DNA from: Desmodesmus armatus
Taxonomy: Eukaryota > Chlorophyta > Chlorophyceae > Sphaeropleales > Scenedesmaceae
Assembly (NCBI GenBank): GCA_007449985.2
Contig: VIIQ02000679.1
Location: forward strand, 325,001-389,000
Length of the DNA: 64,000 bases
Direction: 5' to 3'
Shown: positions 34,801 to 45,666 of the stretch, piece by piece
Layout of the letters: every line of letters begins with the position of its first letter
Numbering within the stretch: the stretch's first letter is position 1
Notes under the pieces: generated by a model
Told to the model about the DNA's origin: nothing
The model's database searches: none
Seen by the model: the letters and a program-made list of their open reading frames with translations, nothing else
Made by a program: the position numbers and the translations under genes

Positions 34801-37800
34801 GAAGAAGTACGAACAGCTGCAGGGGGGTGATGGCAGCAGCAGTGGTGGCAGCCGTGTCAGTACCAGCACCAGTGGGACCGGGTTGCAGCTGTTGATTAGT
34901 GGTGACGGCAGCGGCGGCGGCAGCAAGGCGCATGTGTGTGAGCAATGCCTGCAGCCCATCAACGTGGAGCTGTACAAACAGTAAGTGCAGCAGCGGTTGG
35001 GGTGCACGTTGCTGGCAGCAACAGCGAGGCCTGCCAACACGCTATAAAGATACGGTGGCAGGTCAGTCAGCCTGCCAGTGGTTGCCTGAACTGCAGTGTG
35101 TGACATGTTTTGAGTGAGTACTAGTAGCCTGCCCCGTCAGCTGTGTGCTGTGATGTGCAACTTGCCAAGTCAGCCCAGCACACCGCTCAATGCCACTTTG
35201 TGCCATGATGCTGCAAATGCCACGCTCAACAAGATGCTGCCTCACATCTTGTTTGCGATGACCTGCTACCTTGTGGACGTCGTGATCATATGATACAGGA
35301 ACCTTGACAACATGGCAGAAGATGAGCAGCAGCTGCAAGCACAGCTTCAAGTCGCCGTCCAACAGCACGATCACCTCGCAGAAACTTACAAGCGTGTATC
35401 ACAAGAAAAGCAGCAGTTGCAGCTCCAACAGCAACGTCAACAGCAGGAGGTAGCAGCGACGAGAGATGCAGCAATGCAGCAGGCGGCGGCAGAAAGCAGG
35501 CGACTGGCGGAAGCAGCGGAGCAGCGGCGGCGGCTGCAGCAGCAACAGCAGCAGCGGCAGCAGGCTTTGCTGAGCAGCATCTGGCAGGAAGAGCGGCAAC
35601 TCACACAGTGAGTGCATCAAACTAGGCAGGCCTTGGTCAGCATCGCTTACTCCCTGATACTATGCAACATGCGGGGTAGTCTCCATAATGTATTTTGATG
35701 GTACGGTGTGCGTCAGGTATTCAGACATATGGCGTGGCTGACTGTCAACTGCATGTACATTGCCGTGCATCTGGCTGTTGACCCTGCTGCATCTCGCCAC
35801 TGCAGTGCTGTGACACTCCCGCATCACATTGGTCCTGCATTGCTGTCAGGTATTTCATCTTTCCTGTGCTGGTGCAGGTTTGCCACACAGCTACAATCCC
35901 TCCACAGCAGCTTGACCAAGGCGCATCAAGACAGCACCGCAACACTGCAGCGCCTTGCAGCACGACTCAACCTGCCACCCCCACAACAGCAGCAGCAGGC
36001 CAGTCTAGACGCACCACCTCTGGACAAAACAGCAGTTGATTCTGTACTGTCCTCACTACAGCAGCGCGAAGCAGGCGCAGGGTCCGCAGCAGCAGCATCG
36101 CCACTGGACAGCTTTGTTCTGCAGAGCAGAGACACCCAGCGGCTTGTGCAGAATGAGGTCGAGCAGCTGCAAGCAGCGAGCGACAGTGTTGTCGAGAGCC
36201 GCACCCGGCTATCGCAGCTGCAGGCAATGAGCAACCCATACAGTGCGGCAGTGCAGCAGCTGCAGCGGCAGCTAGACGCGCAGAAGCAAGAGCTGGATCT
36301 GCGGCAGCAGCAGCAGAGGGAGCTTGAGGGCAAGGTGGGTGTCTGCCAATGGTTGCTGAATGAGCTGTCGAGTGGGCTTGTGTCTGTTGAACAGTGCAGT
36401 GCCCTGTTACCCACACCTGTCATGTCAGACTATAGTGTGCCCAATTCCGCAATGCGCCCAGCACCATTGCTTGCTGAGTAGCAGAATGTGGCACTTGACC
36501 AACGCGCTGGTGGCTTCCTCATTGCTGCATGCTGCTGCTGCTGCAGATCAGCCTGTGGGCCAGGGTTGAGTCAGCCTTTGGCCGCACTGGCATCCCTTCC
36601 TTCCTGCTTGAAGGGGTCCTAGGGGAGCTCCAGGCAGCCAGCAGCAGACACCTCGCCCATCTAGCAGCTGGAATGACCCTAGAGCTGTCTGCTACTAGCA
36701 GCAGAAAGGTTGCTGCTGCCGGCTCACGCAGTAAGAAGGTTGCGGCTAGCGCTACCACCAGCAGTACTGCCGTACCTACTGACAGCCTCACTGAGGATGC
36801 AGATACGGGCATGAGCAGTGTCGGCAGTAGGGCTGTGGCTAGTGTCGCTGCTGCTGGTGGTGTGTCTGTAGACAGCGTTGAAGAGGACGGGGCTGGCGGC
36901 AGCAGCAAGGGCAGGAAGGGGAAAGGCAAGGTGGGAGGAGCAGCTGCAGGCGCAATGAAGGAGGAGATCTCAAAGGTTGTGCGCGTGCAAGGTGAGGGTT
37001 GAGCCACGTATGTTTCTGTGTGTGAGCTGTGCAGCTGTACCTGATTTGATGCTGCAACCTCCGGACACCATCATCGAACGGTGGTGGTGTAGTTCAGGGT
37101 GTGGCAGGATAGCATCATCTTGTAGAACCAGCAGTCGTCGAAGTTTGTACAAACTTCCAACAATTTGGTGACTTGTGTGAGGGCTGCGCATGCTGTGAGC
37201 AGACGCAATCTTGGTGCTCTAGATAAAGCCAGCTGACCGCAGCAACTACAAGCACTCACCATACACCCTGCCTGTCAACGCTGTCACAGGCCGCCTTGGC
37301 ACCAACATGCATTGGCCATGCAGGTTGGTGCCTCTGGGTTACAAGTGCACAGCTTCTGGCCCCTTGTTAGCCAAAAAAATTGGTGCCGCTGCGTGTGCTG
37401 CTGTGGTTCAGGTGCTGGTGGTGCGTTGATGGAGCGCAGCATAGCCCAGCTGTCAGGGGGTGAGAAGAAGCGTGTGGCTCTGGCACTGGGCCTGGGCTTT
37501 GCAGAGGTGGTGGCGGCAAGGGGGCGGCTCACCAGCAACATACTGGTGCTGGATGAGGTGAGCAGGGGGGCTTCTGGTTGTGGATAATCTGGAAGGCACC
37601 AGCTGTCACAACTGTGATGATATGTGCGCTCAAGTCGTACTTGTGGCTGATGTCATGGTGCGCAGAAGTGCAGGGTGTTGTAGCCTCTGTCCCTCCCCTC
37701 CCCCCCCCCCCCCCACACCAGACACAGAGAAAGAACCATAGTTGTTCACTCCACGTGCATGAGTGGTGCCCTATGTCATACGTGTGCAGTAAGAACATGG

Positions 37801-39492
37801 TACCGTAGTGTGCTGACCTGCAGTACCTGCCTTGGCACCTGCCTGCACCTTCTGGCCACGAACTTCGCAAGGTCTATGCCCCACTAATTCCGTCAGAGTG
37901 TTGGGGGGGGCTGCGCCCCCCCCAAGCCCCCCCGCTTTTTCCTGGGGGGGCTGCGCCCCCCCACACCCCCCCGCCACTTCCTTTGCCCTATCACCAGGTT
38001 GGGCTATTCCGGTTGCACTGTCCTGCCTGGTTTTGGTGGTTGTCTCTTTCTGTGTACATGTGTTCGCCAGTAGTACTTGCCGGGCAGCCACAGGATGCAG
38101 ATCCCAATAGTGCTGCTGACGGTGCAGAGTTTGCTGCAGATGTAACTATTTGGTCATAAAGCACGCGACCCCAGCCTGGGGTCCCCAGGTCAGCTACATC
38201 AAACCCTCTGCCTGGGCACTTTTAGCTGAGCACAGCTATAGCTTGTAGCTGCTATGGTAGCCAAAGCCCTTGCATGCTGTAGTTTGTAGCTGGGTGTAGC
38301 TACACGTAGCTGTGCTGCCAGCAGGCAGCACTGCCTGGCATGTAGTCAGCTACACACACATGTAGCCAGCTCCAAGTAGCAGGCCACACATGCCCCCAGG
38401 CAGCAGCCCCGCATCCTGTAGCTTGTAGCCAGTTCTGTGAGCAGCCACGCCTCGTGGCCATATGTAGCTACAAGTAGCCGATTGCTGTATAGAGCCTGTT
38501 GCTCATGCCCGCCCCCGTGGGTGGGACACGTAGCAAGCCCAGTGGTCAGCCCTATGTGCCAGTGACATTTACGATACTCCTGTTCCTACTAGGCTAGTAA
38601 CAGGGCATGCCTTGTCAATGACAGGTTGTCGCAGAATGCGGTGTGTATTGGCATGTGCCCACATCACAGTAGTTCACTGAAGCATGCTAAGCTGCAAACG
38701 GCAGCAAGTGTGCAAGATCTGCAAGGTCTGCAGATTGCTCACCAGCTGTTGTTGGGGTCAGCACAACAGTGTGTGCAATAACATGACTTTCGAAAGCCCA
38801 GGCTGGCGCATTGTGCTTTACGCAAAACAACAAGCAACATATTAGGGCTGCAGCGTGCATCTGGCGTTGGAGAGCACAGCAACAGCTACAGGATGTACCG
38901 ATCACAGCACGTAGTGCACGGTGTATGCTGTGAGTGGCGACACAAACTGCGGAAAAGTAAATTACATGGTAAATGTAGTTGTCTCACAGAAGCGCAGCAG
39001 CCGATGTGCTGCACACGCCAAGTTGGCTACTGCTGTTGCAGCTAGATCACCTGGGGCGGAGAGGGTGCAGCTGCTGCAGAGCAGCCAAGACCGGGTTCCA
39101 CCTATATTTACCAAACTACCAACATCAGCAAAGTGGCAGCCGCAGCCGAGCAGCGAGTAAAAACTCATTATAGAACGGTGTCAGTGGGGCACTTAGCATT
39201 GCATGATTGATATCGCAGCATGCGGCAACAGTTTGTGTTTACTCAGGTATCACATGCTCCTAAGGAGAGTGAGAGTGAGAGTTGCATTTTTTCCCTGCAG
39301 GTCCTGGAGAAGCTAGATGACGAGGGCTGCACCCGTGTGGCCTGGCTGCTCAAAGGGCTGCCGTACGACAGTGTGTTTGTGGTGGGGCAGGCAGGCAGCT
39401 TTGTCACCAAGGAGTTTGCAGCGGTTGACACCGTGGTCAAGGCAGGAGGCGCGTCCTTTGTGGAGCTGGGGAGTGGAAGCCCTGTAGTGTGA
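22355..39492 (+). CDS. Fused MRE11/SbcD-like nuclease and RAD50/SbcC-like ATPase
   Basis: Nineteen exons with every phase matching: 22355-22660, 22776-23082, 23461-23576, 24052-24140, 30198-30306, 30539-30689, 31031-31450, 31767-31921, 32137-32193, 32484-32645, 32927-33016, 33394-33579, 33873-34100, 34391-34980, 35299-35607, 35878-36334, 36547-36991, 37412-37557, 39301-39492 (1504 residues). An Arg/Ser-rich N-terminus suggests an organelle transit peptide. The metallophosphoesterase half has SDLH (D172, H174), GDFWD (205-209), GNHD (239-242), GHAD (305-308) and GHYH (338-341), so all metal-ligand motifs are present. The ATPase half has VTVEGFGPF, Walker A SNGAGKT (K612), long Q-rich coiled coil, a CEQC zinc-hook motif (975-978), returning coiled coil, LSGGE signature (1406-1410) and Walker B ILVLDE (D1440). 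Role inferred: ATP-regulated DNA end or hairpin processing as in SbcCD/MRN, probably in plastid or mitochondrion. I recall similar fused proteins in land plants. A 45-base frame-neutral cassette exon (32383-32427) is possible. Confidence 0.9.
25270..25981 (+). repeat. left 712-bp arm of composite element
   Basis: Begins CAGGGGGGTGGACAATGA and ends with its inverse. Followed by TGTCT, which does not duplicate its left flank CATAT. Confidence 0.9.
25982..28231. other. interior of composite element
   Basis: 2250 bp. Open frames such as 27234-27875 (+) and 26816-27457 (-) have no motif I recognise. Short CAG runs near 26265 and 26455 resemble host sequence, so captured host fragments are possible. 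Confidence 0.5.
28232..28943 (+). repeat. right 712-bp arm of composite element
   Basis: Same length and sequence as the left arm. Preceded by AGACA and followed by the TAT target duplication. Confidence 0.9.
29891..29902 (+). terminator. double TGTAA poly(A) candidate for the nested ICMT gene
   Basis: TGTAA occurs at 29891-29895 and 29898-29902, about 480 bases after the ICMT stop and before the next host exon. Confidence 0.4.
30486..30538 (+). repeat. CTGTG pentamer repeat ending in a 3' splice site
   Basis: About nine GCTGT-type units end in GTGCAG just before exon 6 (30539) of the fused nuclease gene. Confidence 0.8.
33292..33315 (+). repeat. short decoy copy of exon 12 acceptor and start
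   Basis: GCAGGAGCCCTTTGAGTTG occurs here and again at 33390-33409, where it forms the acceptor and first codons (EPFEL) of exon 12. The upstream copy then diverges. Confidence 0.8.
37558..39300 (+). other. 1.7-kb last intron of the fused nuclease gene
   Basis: No gene seen. Contains a C-run (37697-37712), two GGGGGGCTGCGCCCCCC palindromes (37903-37923, 37944-37962) and a cluster of TGTAGC/GCTACA words (38188-38482). Confidence 0.6.
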
Positions 39493-39834
39493 GCACATGG
39501 CGGTGGCGGCGGCGAGCTGTGTCCGTGCCTTAGCAGTGAAGCTTTGGCTGCTGCATGTCCGGCACCAGTGGATGTGGGCACCAGGGCAGTCCATGGTCCC
39601 GGTCACATGTGATGCGGCTGTTTGAGAGGCACACAAAGTCGGTCTGGATTTTGCGGTCTCTTTGTGACCATTTTTGGCGTGGGCCAGGTTGTGTGATAGA
39701 GTAACTGCACTTAGTAAACCCCAGCCGACTATCATGCGGCAATTTTCCCACCTCCATGAGCATCAGCATTCTCATCTTCCCTCATCCCAACCTTCGTCAG
39801 TTCATGGAAGGAGCATTAATCCACAACGGATGCA
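39493..39834. other. short intergenic spacer
   Basis: Contains the 3' UTR of the fused nuclease gene and the promoter of the next gene; no clear TGTAA or TATA seen. Confidence 0.4.
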
Positions 39835-42800
39835 ATGGGATGCACGGCTTCCAAGTCCGGGGAGCTTGCATCACGCATAGCTTCTACAACCAAACGAATC
39901 GGACAACTCTCGGCTCAAACCCGTCATTCCCCGGAAGACCAGCGGCAGCTTGGCGCGGCGTTCGTGGAGCTGGGCTCACAGCTTGCATTGCTGAGCAGGC
40001 TGCTGGGAGAGCAGGACCCTCCAGGAGACAAACAGGTGCCGCACAAGGGCGCTGCAGTACTGAACGAGCAGCTCCCCGTTGCTCAGCAGCAAGAACTGGC
40101 TGAGCAGCTCAGCATGGCACAGCAGGCATGTGCTGCTCTGAAGCAGCAGCTGGACACAGCACAGGAGAAAGCAGCAAGGACAGCCGATGAGTTGGCTGCA
40201 GCCCACCAGCATGAAGCACAGCTGCAGGAGCAGGTGCAGTCCCATGAGCAGCAGCGTGCGTCTCACCTGGAAGGAAGGCTCAGCACAGCACAACAGGACG
40301 CTGCTGCAATGTCCCACCAGGAGACCGCTTCCCTGCAGGAACAGCTCAGCACTGTGAAGCAGGATGTAGCCAGTCTGCACCAGCAGATGACAGCTTCACA
40401 GCAACGCGCTGCTGACCTGCAGGAGCAGCTGTCCTCAGAGCGGTCCAAGCAGGCTGCTCTGGAGGAAACCCTTGCAGAACTGACGGTAAATCTGGAGGAC
40501 AGGTCCACTGCGCTGCAGTCAGCACAGAAGCATGTCAAGCAGCTGCAGGAAACCGAGAGGCAGCAGGAGGAGGCACGTGCGGCGGCAGTTGCCCAGCATC
40601 AGCAGCTCAGCGCAGATTTCAGCAAGCTGCTTGACAGCAGCAAGGTGATGCAACAGGACATGACTGAGGTGCGCATGCAGCTTGAAGGCTCACAGCAGGA
40701 GCGGGCGCTGCTGAAGGAGCAGCTTGCCCGGCTGGAGGGTAGCAACCAATTGTTGACAACACAGCTGGATGGCTCCCAAAAGAAGGCGGACAACCTCATG
40801 GTAGGTGTTAATCATCAAGCGAATGCAGCATGGCATGCTGTCCTAAGTTGGGCCAGCACTAACCCAGCGGCTACTAGTCCCTACCAGCCCGAAAGGCTAC
40901 GGGTGTATGTATGCCAAGTCAATAGACAATCGTCGTTGTGAGTCACAAAGGGCATAGATGTGCGGCACATGCGTCTGCGCCTGCTACGCTGCATGCAAGA
41001 TGCTGTTGAGCTGCCCTCCTGCTGAGTGTGGCTTGCTGGGCAGGCCGAGGATGCCCGGCTTGAAGCCTTCTTCTGCCGACCAATTGCTGCCTTGCACTCT
41101 GCGTGCTGCATGCCACAACAGGATGCTGCTGCAATGGCGCGCCAGGAGACTGCTGCCCTGCAGCAAGAGCTCAGCACTGTGAAGCAGGAAGTTCTCAGTC
41201 TGCACCAGCAGATGGCAGCTTCACAGCAACGCGCTGCTGACCTGCAGGAGCAGCTGTCCTCAGAGCGGTCCAAGCAGGCTGCTCTCGAGGCAGCCCTTGC
41301 AGAGCTGAGGGTAACCCTGGAGGAGAGGTCCACTGAGCTGGAGTCAGCACAACAGCACGTCACGCAGCTGCAGGAAGCCAAAAGGCAGCAGGAGGAGGCA
41401 TCTGCAGCCGCAGCTGCCGAGCACAAGCAGCTCAGCACAGACCACAGCAAGCTGCTTGAGAGCAGCAAGGTGATGCAACGGCACGTGACTGAGGTGTGCA
41501 TACAGCTCAAAGCTTCACAGCGGGAGAAAGCGCGGTTGCAGGAGCAGCTCGCCCGGCTGGAGGGTAACAACCAATTGCTGACGACACAGCTGGATGGCTC
41601 CCAAAAGAAGGCGGACAACCTCATGGTAGGTGATGGTGGCATGGAAATGCAGCATGGCAGGCTGTCCTAAGATGGGCCAGCACAGAACCTAGCCGCTAGG
41701 TAGGGCCTACTAGGCCTTAGCAGCCTGACAAGCTACAGTAGCATGTATCTAAGTCATTACAACAATTGTTGTGAGTCACAAAGGGCATACATGTAGGGCA
41801 CATGCATCTGTGCCTGCTGCGTTGCAGCAAGTATGCTATTGAGCAGCCCCCCTGCTGAGTGGGTCTGCCGGCCGGGCCGAGCATGGAAAACTTCTGTCAA
41901 CCAACCAACCAATGTCTTGCTCAACCCTGCATGCTGCATGTCACATGCACAGGTCGAGGCCGCCAACAGAGGTCAGGAAGCAGGGCTGCTGCAAAGGAAC
42001 CTGGCAGAAGTTCACTCCAGCAACACCACACTGAGTGCTGAGCTGGCAGTGGCCCGGCAGGAGGTGATGCAGCTGCGGGAGCAGGTGCAAGTTTTGAAGA
42101 GTGCAGCCAGGACGTCCAAAGCAGTGGCAGAGAAGATGGTGGGTGTGTTGTGCAACGTAACACCGTCACAATGACAAAGCCTTGAGGGCATACACAGCGG
42201 GGCACTGCTCAGATTTGGGATGCATCATCAGTGATGCGTGCCGCCTTGACCTGAGCTGACTCATGCCTGCTGGTGACAAGCAACGAACGCACGAAAGTTC
42301 AGCATACAGCAACACCTTGGCTGTGTGTACTATCCAGACAATCAACTGTCCGGCAGTCAAGAGGCAATCCAACTACGTGTCTGCATTTTGGTGGTCTCAA
42401 TAGCTTGCACGGTTTACGCACTTGTGAAGCTACCCGGTAGCGAAGTTCGCCAAGGATTTTGTGTGGCACACCAGACCGTTTGCATAGCAGCTGCGGGCAA
42501 ACGAGTGCATCTGAGGGTGTGCTATGCTGCCATATGTATTGTCACAGGGCACTGAGGCATGTGAAAACAAAGCCCGGAGTGGACACAAAGCAGACAGCAG
42601 CTCCAGCAGCAACAGCGACAACAAGCTGCTTTTAGAAGCAATTGCCAGGCTGGCGCTGCAGCCCTGCATGACCATCCAGCAGCTGTTAGACTACATGGCT
42701 CCCTCACGGCCTGCTGCTGTCAAGGCAGCTGGAGCAAGGGGGCTGGCAATCTGGTCGAAGAGGCTCGGGGGGGCTGATGGGCAGCCCAAGCTGGCTGCCT

Positions 42801-43360
42801 TCAAGGACCATCAGGGGATATCCAGGCTGGTTCAGTTGCTGACTGCGCCTGATGATGATGACACGCAGCTGGCAGCACTGGAGGCATGGGGGGCGCTGTG
42901 GAGTGTTCACTTTGCCAACAAGCTTGCTCTGCAGCTGGTGGGGCAGCCTGGGGCGGTCGACACCCTGGTGCAGCTGCTGCATGAAGGTGGTGCTGCCAAG
43001 CAGGCTGCAGCTGCGTTGGTAGTCTATGGGCTGTTTGCTGTTCATGGCTCTGCTCTACCAAAGCCCTGGCCAGAACCGCTGGCCCCAGCCAAGTCAGACC
43101 CCAACAGCTGGCCACTCCTGTCAGGCCTGGTGGCTGTGATGCAGGCACCTGCAGTGTCAGCTCGTGGCAAGAAGACTGCAGCATGCGCAATGTATTACCT
43201 CGTGCGTGCAGCCAAGACCTCACCTCACCCTGCTGCTGTCCAGCTGTACCCGGCAGTCCATGCTGCTGTCAAGCCTCTAGAGGCACTGCTGCAGCATGAG
43301 GACATGGGCGTACGGGATGCGGCTGCAGATGCCCTAGGCTTACTGGGCAAGCGCTGTTGA
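39835..43360 (+). CDS. Coiled-coil/ARM-repeat protein with MGCTASK lipidation start (family copy A)
   Basis: Four phase-0 exons: 39835-40800, 41122-41625, 41953-42138, 42548-43360 (822 residues). MGCTASK fits an N-myristoylation signal with a neighbouring palmitoylatable Cys. Residues about 60-520 are a Q/E/L-rich coiled coil; exon 2 duplicates the last 500 bases of exon 1 (ADLQEQLSSERSKQAALE and LTTQLDGSQKKADNLM occur in both). From about residue 585 an ARM/HEAT-like helical region follows (LLDYMAPS, GISRLVQLLTAPDDDDTQLAALEA, AVDTLVQLLHEGGAAKQAAAAL). It stops at DALGLLGKRC, where copy C continues for about 190 more residues; decayed downstream sequence (43361-43620) still resembles that missing end, so A is C-terminally truncated. 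Role unknown; likely a membrane-tethered scaffold. Confidence 0.8.
40290..41950 (+). repeat. tandem exon-plus-intron duplication inside copy A
   Basis: 40290-41121 and 41122-41950 are two units of about 830 bp. The coding part and the following intron both align, for example GTTGTGAGTCACAAAGGGCAT in both introns. Confidence 0.8.
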
Positions 43361-45024
43361 GCCTCTGGGGGCACTGCTGCAGCATGAGGACTGGCAACCG
43401 ACTGGGACGTTGTGTGCCCCAACAACACTTGCCAAGGGATGCCTGGCCTGCCGGCCCCAGATGGGATCCATGGATAGAGCAATCAGCAGGATATGGCAGG
43501 GGGTGAAGGCATACCATGGCACTGCCATGTCTTGACTCAAGACATAAAGTCGGACAGCAGTATCCTTGACTGTGGTCAAGGGTCACCTCAACCAGTCCTG
43601 CCTGATGCACCAACTTGGCGTCTTGAAGACAACTTGGTTGATAGACACTGCTGCCAAATGTCCAATTGTGCGTGGTGCCACGGATGACGCAGAGCGGCTG
43701 CATGAGCTGCAACTGCTGTGCATTCGGGAGCCACGTCCTGCTAGGTGCCCTGCTATTGGCCGAGTGTGCTGCTGCACTCCAGACCCGTGCACTGGTTGTG
43801 TAACTGCTGTTGCGCTTGTCGGCCAAAGTGTTGTGTGACGAGATGGACTGTGAGAGAAAGCTGTACAGGAGGTGGACTGTATGACTGTTGGAGGCCTGTA
43901 GTGCAGCTTGTTGTGCAGCACATAATGTCGGTGTTGTTGCTGCCAGCATGATGCTTCGAGCGGAGTCCATAATCCAGAATGATACAAGATGGATGCCTGG
44001 CTGCACATGTGAAGCGCTGTACAGTGCTGCTGCTGGTGTGTTGGTGTGTCTGTCTGTTCCAGACAGGCAGTGACTGCCTGTGACGTCTCGACAGGCTGCA
44101 CCCCTGCCTTGCTGGGTGCGTGACGGTACCAAGGTTGCAAAGGGGGAGAGGCACAGCCTGTGCTGAGCATGAATGCGGCTGTGGCATACGGTGCCACACC
44201 TGCGCACAGTGCCATGCCATGTCCTGGTTCAAGGTAACACGTATAGCATGACAAGCTTGTTTGTGATGAAGGGGCAGCTACTTACATGATCCAGCTGTAT
44301 CAGAGGCACCATGCCATGCTTTCAGGCTCTTTTGCGCCCTCAGAGGTAATACAGAAACTGCAATTCGCCCCAGCTGGCAGCTTCTTGTAGTGCAAATACT
44401 CTCAGGCTTCAGCGGCGGCCCCTTACATGCACTGTAAACCAATGCAAACACTCAAGGTGTGATGCGTTTGCTGTTTGACTGTGTGCCTCGACAGCATCAC
44501 CATTGTGACGCTGCGCTGTACTCCAGCTTGTTACGCAGCACACAGTTTGTCTCAAGCTTTCGATCACGCTGAACATGAACGTTCAAGTCTGATGCCATCT
44601 ACTTCCACGGGCCACAGTGCTGCATGGATATATGCTACACGGCGGGGCCCCTGATCAGGGCCTTCATGAGCGGCTGCACTGATCTGCTGCTTGGCCCACA
44701 TGTGGCATCATGCCATGTGGCATGATGCGACTAGTCATCGGACTGTTGGTGGGCATGTTGGTGTCCCTGTCTGGGCGAACGGCAGCATTGTGCAGATGTT
44801 CGCAAGCTGAATGAGTAAGCTGATTGTCTGATCTCAACGCAAGCTTGACTTCTGCGACGCGACTTGCCATGGCATCAAACATTACGTAGGTGCACGGGAT
44901 GTACTAATGCTACAGCTGAGTTGTAGCGGCCACCACTCCCCCTTTTATCGACGGTGCAGGGTGGTTCCTTTGTTGATTTGCTAATGCGTCACTTTACACA
45001 TGACGAACAAGACAATACATTGCA
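43361..45024. other. Spacer of tandem unit 1 with decayed 3' coding remnant
   Basis: 43361-43620 is a degraded version of the ARM C-terminus. 43640-44890 aligns in patches to 48960-50000 and 55880-56500 (for example the CCCCTTACATGCA region at 44419 and 49783). A TGTAA lies at 43799-43803. Confidence 0.6.
44904..44927 (+). promoter_or_regulatory. shared upstream motif, relic copy
   Basis: TAATGCTACAGC-GAGTTGTAGC, an imperfect GCTACA/TGTAGC inverted repeat, about 120 bases before the ATG at 45025. Confidence 0.5.
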
Positions 45025-45136
45025 ATGGGTGGCATGGGCTCCAAAGCAACCAGTGGTGACGTCCAGGTCTGGGCCGCGAGGGGGGGGGGGGGCAGCAGCG
45101 GCGCACGCAAGGGGGTGGGTGGGTACGGCTTTCTAA
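45025..45136 (+). pseudogene. 5' relic of a family member (MGGMGSK start)
   Basis: MGGMGSKATSGDVQ aligns to the starts of copies B and C (MGGTSSKANGGDV, MGGKGSKAKGGDV), then runs into a G-tract and loses homology. No downstream exons are attached. Confidence 0.6.
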
Positions 45137-45204
45137 GCCTGTAGGTTGCCCAAAAGGTATAGTGAGGGTATGGAAAGGTGTGCATTCGATAGCCTGTGAC
45201 ACAA

Positions 45205-45389
45205 GTGGTAGAACAGACAGGAAACCAGCGACCCAGACAGCAGGCGTGTAGTGTACGTGTGTTGTGTAGAAATCTACAGACGACTAGCTTCGACTTTCAC
45301 AAGGCTCATCAGGCTCATAAGTTTCTACACAACACACGTACACTACACGCCTGCTGTCTGGGTCGCTGGATTCCTGTCTGTTCTACCAC
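45205..45389. repeat. long foldback: 68-bp inverted repeat with 49-base loop
   Basis: Arms 45205-45272 and 45322-45389 pair at 67 of 68 positions by eye. Could be a foldback mobile element or a small-RNA precursor. Confidence 0.9.
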
Positions 45390-45399
45390 CCACCCACCC

Positions 45400-45530
45400 A
45401 CCCCCTCCATGAACCCCCTCAGACTCCTTGCAAGTCCAATGTAAATTTGTTTGTTTATACTATATATATCCTGCAATTTGCAGATGCAAACGTGGGATGG
45501 TGCTGTTAGCTTACTGAGTGCCCCTGGGCC
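45400..45530. repeat. dispersed repeat, copy 2
   Basis: Resembles 19755-19915: C-rich start, AACCCCCTCAGA-TCCTGCAA, AT-rich TATATATA segment, then GGTGGTGCTGT-type end. Confidence 0.5.
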
Positions 45531-45641
45531 ACAAGCTGTGGAGAGTGAGTTAACGAGCAAATTGGATCTCGTATATTGTATATTGTCCGACGTTAAGCTG
45601 AGCTGATCTTGTTGTAGCAACCATTACGTACAGTACGGGCT

Positions 45642-45666
45642 GATAATGCTACAGCCGAGTTGTAGC
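45642..45666 (+). promoter_or_regulatory. shared upstream motif, copy B
   Basis: TAATGCTACAGCCGAGTTGTAGC, 130 bases before the copy B ATG; a flanking ATTACGTA is also shared with 44880. Confidence 0.5.
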
